Shown here one piece after another: positions 17,702 to 25,160 of a DNA stretch of 51,810 nucleotides. Positions within the stretch are counted from its first letter, which is position 1. Each line of letters begins with the position of its first letter. Source of the stretch: Metabacillus lacus (GTDB taxonomy: Bacteria > Bacillota > Bacilli > Bacillales > Bacillaceae); the NCBI RefSeq assembly GCF_009674805.1, contig NZ_WKKI01000025.1:1-51810 (forward strand), written 5' to 3'. The notes under the pieces were generated by a model. The model was not told where the DNA came from. It did no database searches and saw only the letters and a program-made list of their open reading frames with translations. The position numbers and the translations under genes were made by a program.

Positions 17702-18325
17702 TTAATTAACCTTCTCCTTATTCCCTGCTAATTTTTTTACGCCCTTTCCACCTTCAACAACGCCATCACTTTTTACAACACTTACAATCGTTTTAAAAAA
17801 GCATTTAATATCCATACATAATCCAATTTTTTCAACATACTCCCCATCTAACTTTGCCTTAATATCAATAGGAAGTTCATCCCTACCATTAATCTGCGCC
17901 CACCCTGTTAATCCCGGGGGCACATCATTTGCACCGTACTTATCACGCTCAGCAATAAGATCGTACTGATTCCATAACGCAGGCCTAGGACCAATAATAC
18001 TCATCTGTCCAACAAAGATATTCCAGATCTGAGGCAATTCATCTAACGAAGTTTTTCTAAGGAACTTGCCCATTTTAGTAATATATTGATCTGGATTATC
18101 TAATAGATGTGTCGGTGTATCTTTTGGAGTATCAATCCTCATCGTACGGAACTTTAAAATATTAAAATGTGTTTTTTTATTTCCGACACGTTTTTGTTTG
18201 AACAGGACAGGACCTTTTGAGCCTAATTTAATTCCTAAAATAAGAATTAAAAAAATAGGGGACAGCACGATCAACCCTACTAAAGAAAGAACTATATCTA
18301 TTAATCTTTTTATTTTCATGTACAT
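17702..18325 (-). CDS. Initiating sugar transferase (undecaprenyl-phosphate phosphoglycosyltransferase)
   Basis: A 207-aa bacterial sugar transferase of the monotopic PglC/WecP type. It has the N-terminal KIKRLIDIVLSLVGLIVLSP re-entrant membrane helix, then GPVLFKQKRVG, FKFRTM-like LKFRTMR, RKTSLDELPQIWNI (catalytic Asp-Glu) and GPRPAL, and PPGLTGWAQINGRD. It transfers a phosphosugar to undecaprenyl phosphate, the first step of the repeat unit. The frame is open 19 codons further upstream, but the ATG at 18325 has AAGGAGTG nine bases before it. The likely donor is the sugar made by EpsC. Confidence 0.93.
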   Translation of the reverse strand: MYMKIKRLIDIVLSLVGLIVLSPIFLILILGIKLGSKGPVLFKQKRVGNKKTHFNILKFRTMRIDTPKDTPTHLLDNPDQYITKMGKFLRKTSLDELPQIWNIFVGQMSIIGPRPALWNQYDLIAERDKYGANDVPPGLTGWAQINGRDELPIDIKAKLDGEYVEKIGLCMDIKCFFKTIVSVVKSDGVVEGGKGVKKLAGNKEKVN

Positions 18326-18863
18326 AACCGTTACACTCCTTGAAAGTTTGTTAGTACTTAATTGAAAGCTCCTTTCAACCAACTACTAACCTACTATAAC
18401 TAATCTATAATCAATCCCCACTTCGTAATATCTATTCAATCAACAACATTCAATCACGTTGTTTTTTCACTTTCACTATAACTTCAACCTTGTTTCTTCC
18501 TGTTAAACTACCATTCAATCAACTCTTAAAAACTACCAAAAACACTCGGAAACCATATGCCCCAAGACTTTCAGCATCTTATCTGATTACGATACTCAGT
18601 TCCCAATGTATATTCAATATTATTCCATGTTTTACAAGCTGGAAAAGACTGATAAATCAACTTTTTCAAATTCAATTTTAGCGTTTTATCTTTTTCTAAT
18701 CGTCAGAAGACCAGTATGGTACACAGATAAAACCTCATATATAGTACATGAACTTTATCTTGTATTTTTTCACGTTTTTAAGACTATATGTTGTGGTTCT
18801 TTATTTACCAATAAGACTTCCCAATAATTAAACAATTATCACCTGATCCGCAAGTTCAAGTCC
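18326..18863. other. Gap between the pseudopilin and sugar transferase genes
   Basis: About 540 bp of AT-rich DNA with no supportable gene. The small open frames at 18490-18827 lack ribosome binding sites and known domains. It may contain a promoter for the glycosyltransferase segment. Confidence 0.4.
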
Positions 18864-19244
18864 TCACAAAAACGGCACTACAACATCATCTTCCTCAACA
18901 TCCCCTGCTTCTGAATGCTCACTACATAAAACTTCTCCATCATTATAACGAACAATCCCACCTACAGGACAAACTACGCCAACATTTATTAAATAATCCT
19001 CAAACAGTACATCCATATGTGCCAAATCCCTAAGAACTAACTCCCTCTCATAATCATTCTTAAGCACCATTCTATTATTCAAACACACATCTGCCTCAGT
19101 TTTTCCAATCAGACTTAACACAGTAGGCACTGCTATACCTGCAAGAACACCCAGCACAACAATTAAAGCTAGTAACTCTACCAACGTTAAGCCACGACTA
19201 TCCTTCATCGCTTTACCAATTCTCTTGCCTAAATTAGTTTCCAC
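18864..19244 (-). CDS. Type IV pilin-like (pseudopilin) protein
   Basis: A 126-aa prepilin. After a short basic leader comes the processing and methylation signature GLTLVELLALIVVLGVLAG (about residues 18-36), with the conserved glutamate at +5 of the mature protein. The C-terminal half carries VCPVGGIVRYNDGEVLCSEH, a two-cysteine CPxGG..Y..G...CS.H loop seen in competence and type II pseudopilins, followed by an acidic tail. The GTG start at 19244 follows AAGGAGGT by eight bases. No pilin peptidase, ATPase or other pilin gene is in the window, so it would depend on machinery encoded elsewhere (such as ComC/ComG). Its role in the capsule locus is unknown. Confidence 0.85.
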   Translation of the reverse strand: METNLGKRIGKAMKDSRGLTLVELLALIVVLGVLAGIAVPTVLSLIGKTEADVCLNNRMVLKNDYERELVLRDLAHMDVLFEDYLINVGVVCPVGGIVRYNDGEVLCSEHSEAGDVEEDDVVVPFL

Positions 19245-19740
19245 CTAGACCTACCTCCTTAAATTTTAGCAACAAAGCAGATCTAAGATGTTACCCAATA
19301 TGAGTAGTTAGTAGTTGGTAATTAAGTTTAATCTTTAACCAATCTATTTCCGCACTACAAATACCCCTCGAATAGAACACAACCTATTTCCAATTCTCGG
19401 GGTATAATGTATTTATCTTTCAAACTTTTGCTTTCACTTACCTTCAGAATCATAAGCACACACCAGTTGGATTAAGTTATCCACTCGAAAACTGCGACCA
19501 TTCAGTACAGAAGAATCTATTATCCCACTATCTGAGACTGTCTGCATCCAATTACAGATGCTGACCAATGCTCTAGCGCCGTTACAATAATAATATTCTC
19601 TATGCCAACTGCTAAAGTTTTTCCACTACAAACTGTAAAGTTAGCTTATCAACAATAATAGCTTTTGTGGCCGGCAGAAATTTTGTGAAATTCTCGCGCC
19701 GTACTATCCCTTGCTTTACTCGCTTCATCTTAGTCTTTCT
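19245..19740. other. Gap between epsC and the pseudopilin gene
   Basis: About 500 bp without a gene. An imperfect inverted repeat with ATACCCC and GGGGTAT arms lies at about 19363-19408, and a TATAAT-like sequence lies beside it at about 19402-19407. No clear terminator follows epsC. Confidence 0.4.
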
Positions 19741-21561
19741 CTATTCAACAAGTGCAAGTATCTTATTTTCTCTTCGATTCGCAATATTCACGACAAATTC
19801 TTTCAGTTCATCTTGCGTGAAGCTCTCAAACTTATGCAGCAAAAACTGTATCTCCTGCTCCTGATCAAGCAAAGCTTTCCCAATAAAAATCTTCGGAAAA
19901 ACTGGCTGAGGATGAATTTCTTTTTCGTTAAGAAGCTCTTCAAACATCTTCTCTCCAGGACGCAATCCGGAATACTGAATACCAATCTCTTCTACTGTAT
20001 AGCCGGATAGTCTAATCAGATTCTTAGCCAGATCCGTTATTTTAACAGGCTCTCCCATATCTAGTACAAATACCTCTCCACCGCGCGCCAATGATCCTGC
20101 TTGAATCACAAGTCGCGACGCTTCAGGAATTGTCATAAAATAGCGTGTCATATCAGGGTGAGTGACAGTAATCGGTCCGCCGTTTTGAATTTGCTTTTTG
20201 AATAGCGGAATGACGCTTCCACGACTCCCCAGTACATTTCCAAAGCGAACTGCAACAAATTTGGTATTACTGCTTTGATCAAGCTTTTGAATGATCATTT
20301 CCGCAATCCGTTTTGTAGAACCCATTACATTCGGCGGGTTGACTGCTTTGTCAGAAGAGATCAAGACAAATGTGTCAGTGCCGGCTGCATCCGCAGCTTC
20401 CGCTACATTTTTCGTTCCAAACACATTGTTTTTCACAGCTTCCTGAGGGTTATATTCCATTAATGGCACGTGCTTATGAGCAGCAGCATGATAGACAACC
20501 TTTGGCTTATGTTCACACAATACCGAAAACATCCGCTCGCGATCTTGAATATCCCCAATCACAGGCACAATTTCAATTGTTTTTCCAAAGCTGTTTCGCA
20601 ATTCCATATCAATCGCATAAATACTGTTTTCACCATGACCGACCAAAACAAGTTTCTCTGGAGAAAACCTGCAGATCTGCCGGCAGATTTCCGAGCCGAT
20701 AGACCCGCCTGCTCCTGTTACCAGGACAGTTTTCCCTGTAATTTTTTCTGAAATATTATCAATATCAAGCTTGACCGGCTCACGCCCAAGCAAATCCTCT
20801 ACCTGTACATCTCTAAACGCATTAACCGATATGGTGCCAACCATGAGGTCTTCAATTCTCGGCATAATTTCTATTTTAGCATTCGTTTTTGAACATTCCT
20901 CAAAAATCCGGGTTAATTCCTCTTTTCCGAGTGAAGGAATTGCAATCACGATATGATCAATCTGGAGTTTTTCAACTGTTTGTTCAATAGAAGTCGCATC
21001 CCCTATTACCGGCAGTCCAAGAAAATGCAAACGATGTTTTCTAAAATCATCATCAATAAACGCAACAGGCTCTAGCTCAACGTCACGGTTATTCAACAAC
21101 TGCCTTGCAACCATTGTCCCTGCAGCACCTGCTCCAATGATTAATGTTCGTTTCTTAATTGAGTGAGGCTTCATATAACGGTCACGAAATACTCTCCACG
21201 AAAATCTTGATCCTCCAATTAACAGGACATGAAGCATCCAGGCAATCAACAGTGTTCGTACATATACGTCTCCAAAAAACACCATTTGAACGATACCTGT
21301 CGCTAAAATGGAATAGCTGACAGCTTTCACGATTGAAACCAATTCTCTTACACTCGCATATTCCCATGCCTTATTATACAGTCTGTAAACGGCCGCAAAA
21401 GCATGGTGGCTTACCAGCAGAATAAGTGAGCTGAACAGAAGGGTTTCAAGCTTGAAAATTCCAAAGTGAGGATGAAGGATCCAATAGCTGAAATAAATGG
21501 CGGTCAACACAATCAGCGAGTCGAGCAGTGATAGTATTGTAATTCTTTTTCGGTACGTCAA
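19741..21561 (-). CDS. epsC: EpsC/CapD-like UDP-sugar 4,6-dehydratase
   Basis: A 606-aa membrane-anchored nucleoside-diphosphate-sugar dehydratase. About four N-terminal membrane segments (residues 8-120) are followed by a first Rossmann motif GAGAAG at 143-148 and a second, TGAGGSIGSE, at 282-291. The catalytic region is SSDKAVNPPNVMGSTKR (402-418), with methionine where short SDRs have tyrosine, as in PglF and CapD. It converts UDP-GlcNAc to a 4-keto-6-deoxy sugar, likely the first sugar passed to the initiating transferase. The TTG at 21561 follows a GGGGAA stretch. It is the first gene after the EAR RNA, as in the B. subtilis eps operon. Confidence 0.92.
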   Translation of the reverse strand: MTYRKRITILSLLDSLIVLTAIYFSYWILHPHFGIFKLETLLFSSLILLVSHHAFAAVYRLYNKAWEYASVRELVSIVKAVSYSILATGIVQMVFFGDVYVRTLLIAWMLHVLLIGGSRFSWRVFRDRYMKPHSIKKRTLIIGAGAAGTMVARQLLNNRDVELEPVAFIDDDFRKHRLHFLGLPVIGDATSIEQTVEKLQIDHIVIAIPSLGKEELTRIFEECSKTNAKIEIMPRIEDLMVGTISVNAFRDVQVEDLLGREPVKLDIDNISEKITGKTVLVTGAGGSIGSEICRQICRFSPEKLVLVGHGENSIYAIDMELRNSFGKTIEIVPVIGDIQDRERMFSVLCEHKPKVVYHAAAHKHVPLMEYNPQEAVKNNVFGTKNVAEAADAAGTDTFVLISSDKAVNPPNVMGSTKRIAEMIIQKLDQSSNTKFVAVRFGNVLGSRGSVIPLFKKQIQNGGPITVTHPDMTRYFMTIPEASRLVIQAGSLARGGEVFVLDMGEPVKITDLAKNLIRLSGYTVEEIGIQYSGLRPGEKMFEELLNEKEIHPQPVFPKIFIGKALLDQEQEIQFLLHKFESFTQDELKEFVVNIANRRENKILALVE

Positions 21562-21599
21562 CGCAACGTTCCCCTTCCATATAAATAAAGATTTTTAAA

Positions 21600-21652
21600 A
21601 TAAATAGTTAATGATAAATCATTCTCTGAACGATCTATCATTAACTATTTAT
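21600..21652 (-). terminator. AT-rich hairpin between the EAR RNA and epsC
   Basis: A perfect 17-bp inverted repeat, ATAAATAGTTAATGATA and its complement, flanks a 19-base loop. On the minus strand it is followed by a TTTT stretch within AT-rich DNA. It lies just upstream of epsC and looks like an intrinsic terminator or attenuator that the upstream EAR RNA could overcome. A regulator binding site is the alternative. Confidence 0.55.
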
Positions 21653-21684
21653 AGTGTTTTATAGATTGAGTTAAAATTAAAATT

Positions 21685-21822
21685 GGGCATTTAACCCATC
21701 CTCACGCCATACCAGCGACAACACGCGTCTAAGGCAAGATATCTTGCCCACAGCATAACCGAGTGCCTCCATTGATAATGGCGAGGAGACATTGCCAAAC
21801 AGGCTATGTAAGCCTGAAACAT
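21685..21822 (-). ncRNA. EAR-like (epsC motif) antitermination RNA
   Basis: The 270-bp space before epsC folds heavily on the minus strand. Visible elements in order are an AGGCTTACATAGCCT hairpin, a long-range pair CCTCGCCAT with ATGGCGTGAGG, the 16-base perfect palindrome GGCAAGATATCTTGCC (21733-21748), and a final GGGTTAAATGCCC hairpin. In B. subtilis the eps-associated RNA (EAR), a processive antiterminator, lies at the same place, between the kinase genes and epsC. Position plus structure make this assignment strong, although I did not align it to the family model. Confidence 0.78.
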
Positions 21823-21832
21823 ATATAGTAGT

Positions 21833-22597
21833 TTAAAAGATTCCGAGAAATTTCTTTTTCTTAATGTGCTGCGGCATTTCTTTATACACAGTCTTGTTTT
21901 CTGCTAGCAGCGCTGCATTTTCCGTAAGTAGATATACCAAGTCATTTCCGTATTCTTTATGGATTATATCCATTGCTTCAGTCAGCTTGAAAGTTCGATT
22001 TGAAATGTTATGAGCATCAGATGCAATAAAATGCGTTAAATTTGCTTCTATGAGCTGATGTGAGAATTTTTTGATGTTCTTACCGAAATATCCGCACACA
22101 CTTGATGCGGTGATTTGGGTGAGGGCGCCTTTTTTCACAAGGTTGTATAGCTTGTCCGGATTCTCAGTAATCCCGGCATTTCTCTCTGGATGAACAATTA
22201 TCGGCGTGTATCCTCGCAACTGAATGTCATAGAGTACTTTCTCGGTATATCTTGGGACAGAGTCGGAAGGCAATTCGATAAACAAGTAGTTTGAGTGATT
22301 GAGTGACAGAATTTGACTATTCTCTAGGTCTTCGACTATTTCACCGTAAATTCTTGTTTCCATGCCAGGGAGGACTTTCAGAGGAATGTTTTCCTGCAAT
22401 AGTGTTTTATTTAATGTATCAGTACTTTCTAAAATATTTCGCCTGTTGTTGTTGTATCTTCCATTCTGATGATGAGGCGTTGCAATGATGCTGGAAATTC
22501 CTTCTGCAACAGCCGCTTTTGCCATTGTAAGGGAATCTTCCATTGTCTGTGCGCCATCATCAAGCTTGGGAAGAATATGGCTGTGGATGTCGATCAT
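21833..22597 (-). CDS. ywqE: Tyrosine-protein phosphatase (PHP family)
   Basis: A metal-dependent phosphatase that removes phosphate from the BY-kinase and its targets, such as Ugd, resetting polysaccharide synthesis. The PHP motif DIHSHILPKLDDG is at residues 3-15, with further metal ligands in ATPHHQ, LPGMETRI, VHPERN and the late SDAHN. The second ATG (22597) is chosen over the one at 22606, because the AGGGAAGG site is directly against the first ATG but nine bases from the second; this gives 254 aa, the length I recall for B. subtilis YwqE. It follows the kinase gene by 134 bp. Confidence 0.93.
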   Translation of the reverse strand: MIDIHSHILPKLDDGAQTMEDSLTMAKAAVAEGISSIIATPHHQNGRYNNNRRNILESTDTLNKTLLQENIPLKVLPGMETRIYGEIVEDLENSQILSLNHSNYLFIELPSDSVPRYTEKVLYDIQLRGYTPIIVHPERNAGITENPDKLYNLVKKGALTQITASSVCGYFGKNIKKFSHQLIEANLTHFIASDAHNISNRTFKLTEAMDIIHKEYGNDLVYLLTENAALLAENKTVYKEMPQHIKKKKFLGIF

Positions 22598-22731
22598 TTT
22601 GGTCATCCTTCCCTCGTAAATATAATTCTATTAAATGGTTATGTTGCATAAAATTGCGTTATTTTGGTAAAACATACATGAAGAAATATAACACGTTACC
22701 GGAGAAAAGGAAAGGGGGGAAATCTGTCGAA

Positions 22732-23448
22732 TTATGACTTTTTTCCCCCGTAGTAGTAGTAATATTGACTCTCTTTTTGTTTTTTATTATTTAAAACGGT
22801 TCCAAGGATTTTTGCATTCACATTTTGCAGCTGCTCTTTCGCTTTCATTGCAGACTCAATTTCTGTCCTTCCTGAACTTACGACGAGCACAACACCATCT
22901 GCCATGCTGGACAATATTTGTGTATCTGTTACTGCCAGAACAGGCGGTGTGTCAAAGATCAGCACATCATATTCTTCCTTAGCTGCTTCTATCAAAGAGG
23001 TCATATTTTTCGAGCCCAGCAGCTCTGATGGATTTGGGGGAATTGGCCCGCTTGGTAAAATATATAGATTATCCTGCATAGAAGTGCTTACTGCATCAAG
23101 CAATGATAATTGCCTTGTCAGCACGTTTGTTAAACCCTGATGATTTTCCAGCCTGAACGTATAATGAACCGTCGGCTTTCTTAAATCAGCATCAATTAAC
23201 AGCACTCTTTTTCCTTGCTGAGCAAACACAACAGCCAGATTTGCTGCAGTGGTGGATTTTCCTTCTCCTGGACCAGAAGAAGTAACAATCAACGAACGCA
23301 GCTCTTTATCCACCTGGGAAAATTGGATATTTGTCCGTATATTTTTATACTGCTCTGCAATCGGTGACTTTGGGCTGGTCAACGAAATAAGACTTCGGTT
23401 TTGCATTTGAAACATCTGCTTGCGGTTTTTACGAGCCAACTGACTCAC
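22732..23448 (-). CDS. ywqD: Bacterial tyrosine kinase (BY-kinase)
   Basis: A 238-aa cytoplasmic BY-kinase that autophosphorylates on a C-terminal tyrosine cluster and phosphorylates Ugd and other proteins. Walker A is GPGEGKST at 59-66, Walker A' is LLIDADLR at 83-90, Walker B is VLIFDTPP at 162-169, and five consecutive tyrosines are at 229-233. As in other Firmicutes the membrane activator is a separate protein encoded just upstream; the genes overlap by 20 bp. The start is GTG with a GAGAGG site inside the upstream gene. Confidence 0.94.
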   Translation of the reverse strand: MSQLARKNRKQMFQMQNRSLISLTSPKSPIAEQYKNIRTNIQFSQVDKELRSLIVTSSGPGEGKSTTAANLAVVFAQQGKRVLLIDADLRKPTVHYTFRLENHQGLTNVLTRQLSLLDAVSTSMQDNLYILPSGPIPPNPSELLGSKNMTSLIEAAKEEYDVLIFDTPPVLAVTDTQILSSMADGVVLVVSSGRTEIESAMKAKEQLQNVNAKILGTVLNNKKQKESQYYYYYGGKKS

Positions 23449-24175
23449 CTCTCATTCTTGAAGCTGTTGGTTCCGGTACGTTAGTGGTCATTTCTGATTC
23501 ATGATCAATCTGTGTAATTGCACCCAGCACTGGCAGCTCCAGCATTTTTTCAATATCTGTTTCATTTTTAATAGTGTTATCAAGATATTCCAGCAGGAAT
23601 GCCAATCCAACTCCTGCCATTAATCCAACTACCAGGGCAATTGCCATATTCATCGACGGTCTTGGCTTAATAGGTGAGGGAGTTTCTCCTAGATCTGCTT
23701 GAGACAGGATACTGACATTGTCTACATTCATAATAGTTTGAATTTCAGTTTGAAATACACTTGCCGTAGTGTTTGCAATTTGTACAGCAAGGGCTGGATC
23801 TGGGTGTTCTGCTGTAATTCTAAATACCTGTGAATCCCGTTCATTTGCTACAGAGATCGAATTTCTAAGCTCTTCATTTGTCATATTCGTGTTTAACTGC
23901 TCTCGAACTTTATCTATAATTGTCGGGCTTGTTATAATCACACTGTACGTATTAATCAGCTGAATGTTCGTTTGTATTTCACTAACATTGTAGATTTGCT
24001 GTTCACCTTTCGACTGATTGACGAGGATTTGAGTAGATGTGGAATAAACAGGCGTTAGGAAAAAGTAACTGATGATACCGCTTGTTGCTGTTGCAAGTGC
24101 TGTGATAATGATAATGAGTGCAAGCCGTTTTTTTAGTGTTGAAAACAGCTCTTTCAGGCTGATTGTTTCTTCCAT
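23429..24175 (-). CDS. ywqC: Membrane modulator of the tyrosine kinase (Wzz/CapA type)
   Basis: A 248-aa membrane protein with two membrane helices, near residues 19-38 (LALIIIITALATATSGIIS) and 172-197 (MAIALVVGLMAGVGLAFLLEYL), and an extracellular Wzz-like region between them. The PIKPRPSMNMAIALVVG stretch ahead of helix 2 is the Wzz proline-rich signature. The cytoplasmic tail activates YwqD; the protein also influences polymer chain length. A GGAGGT site precedes the ATG. It is the first gene of the capsule transcript. Confidence 0.93.
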   Translation of the reverse strand: MEETISLKELFSTLKKRLALIIIITALATATSGIISYFFLTPVYSTSTQILVNQSKGEQQIYNVSEIQTNIQLINTYSVIITSPTIIDKVREQLNTNMTNEELRNSISVANERDSQVFRITAEHPDPALAVQIANTTASVFQTEIQTIMNVDNVSILSQADLGETPSPIKPRPSMNMAIALVVGLMAGVGLAFLLEYLDNTIKNETDIEKMLELPVLGAITQIDHESEMTTNVPEPTASRMRGESVGS

Positions 24176-24222
24176 ATGTACCTCCGCTTGGGAAAATTGT
24201 CTAAATATAAAAATACTTGTTC

Positions 24223-24228
24223 ATTATA
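24223..24228 (-). promoter_or_regulatory. Candidate -10 element for the ywqC operon
   Basis: On the minus strand TATAAT lies about 48 bases upstream of the ywqC start. The sequence 17 bases further upstream (TAGATA) is a poor -35 match, so the promoter may need an activator. The overlapping sequence ATAAATAACCGTTTAT is nearly symmetric. Confidence 0.4.
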
Positions 24229-24360
24229 AACGGTTATTTATCATATATCTACACCACATAGCAAATTTCTCCTGAATTTTTTCTACAATTTATCTCTTTG
24301 TTTGCAATATAACCCCTTTCTCCTTCATATTTCCCAGGAAGATGGATGTGTGTACAATAG

Positions 24361-24420
24361 AAAAAAGCGGCTTCTGGAACTGTGACAAAATATTGTCAAC
24401 TGCCCCATTGGCCGCTTTCT
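24361..24420 (-). terminator. Terminator of the small membrane-protein gene
   Basis: Outer arms AAAGCGGC and GCCGCTTTTTT enclose a second hairpin, TGACAATATTTTGTCA. On the minus strand it ends in a T-run, immediately after the stop of the 43-aa gene. Confidence 0.8.
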
Positions 24421-24422
24421 TT

Positions 24423-24554
24423 CTATAGCTTATTTAACAGCACTGTAATCAACGCGCTGAACAGGATGGCTGCAAATGGCAGTGACACAAGCCCCATTCT
24501 TTTCTTGAATTTTCGTTTGCGTTCCATTTCCTCCGGTGTAAGCCAATTACTCAT
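24423..24554 (-). CDS. Small membrane protein (43 aa)
   Basis: A 43-codon gene too short for usual gene calling. The N-terminal half is charged (SNWLTPEEMERKRKFKKRMG) and the C-terminal half is one hydrophobic helix (VSLPFAAILFSALITVLLNKL), so it should be a small bitopic membrane protein with a basic cytoplasmic head. A strong terminator follows at once. The ribosome binding site is weak (GAGAGAG). I do not recognise a family. The charge pattern and the terminator support a real gene. Confidence 0.6.
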   Translation of the reverse strand: MSNWLTPEEMERKRKFKKRMGLVSLPFAAILFSALITVLLNKL

Positions 24555-24769
24555 CTCTCTCTATACCCCTTTCGTTTTCAGCAGCTGGCTGGCATGTCCT
24601 CACGGTGTTAGCCCCTCTAGCTTTGCGCCTCATGCCTTTCAGCATGGTTGCTTTTATGTAAACGGTTCCTGCAGATGTTGTCGAATACTGTCTTAAGAAG
24701 TTTTTCTACCAGTAATATCGACAGGAAGGAATACCCATGAATAGGCTTTAAGTCCTGAGTAAGCGCAAA

Positions 24770-24794
24770 GACCGCAAAGAATCCCTTTGCGGCC
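24770..24794 (-). terminator. Terminator of the 47-aa gene
   Basis: The minus strand has CCGCAAAG, a short loop, then CTTTGCGG and a short T-run. It lies just past the stop codon at 24807-24809. Confidence 0.7.
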
Positions 24795-24806
24795 TTACAC
24801 ATTTAT

Positions 24807-24950
24807 CTAAGTTGCATATACTTTTCTAATCTCCAAAATCAGGTCCTCAAGCAATTCCTTCGTGGTTACATTGGAACGTTCGCCCTTATTATAGGCATTC
24901 ATGAGAATTTCAAGAAATTGTTCTTGTTTCATCATCCGCTTCTCTTCCAT
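24807..24950 (-). CDS. Small helical protein (47 aa)
   Basis: A 47-codon gene. The protein is mostly charged and helical: KRMMKQEQFLEILMNAYNKG then ERSNVTTKELLEDLILEIRK. It has no membrane segment or cysteines. A GAAGGG site stands 12 bases upstream of the ATG and a terminator hairpin follows the stop. I do not recognise its family. It lies divergently upstream of ywqB, so the two promoters share the same 200 bp. Confidence 0.6.
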   Translation of the reverse strand: MEEKRMMKQEQFLEILMNAYNKGERSNVTTKELLEDLILEIRKVYAT

Positions 24951-25117
24951 ATCTTCATTTTACCCTTCCGTTTTACAATTTTTGCAAAACATATTTTGAT
25001 TATAATAAGAGTTTGCCAGTTTCACAACTAGACATTTTTCCTGTTTACTGTCGTTTTCTGTATAACTGCCCGCTTTTTCTTTTTCTTAAACCTTTTATCA
25101 CAGCTTTTTAAATAGGG

Positions 25118-25123
25118 TATAAT
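25118..25123 (+). promoter_or_regulatory. -10 element for the ywqB-ywqA operon
   Basis: A perfect TATAAT lies 38 bases ahead of the chosen ywqB start. The matching -35 region (TTATCA, 25095-25100) is weak. Confidence 0.5.
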
Positions 25124-25160
25124 AAAGGAATTGAATTTCTTTGTTAAAGGAGCCATGACG

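Noticed and set aside
20370-20702. 110-codon plus-strand frame
   Set aside because: Antisense to epsC, whose motifs fill the opposite strand.
24617-24802. 61-codon minus-strand frame overlapping the terminator of the 47-aa gene
   Set aside because: Its start lies within the terminator stem region and no ribosome binding site or domain is visible.
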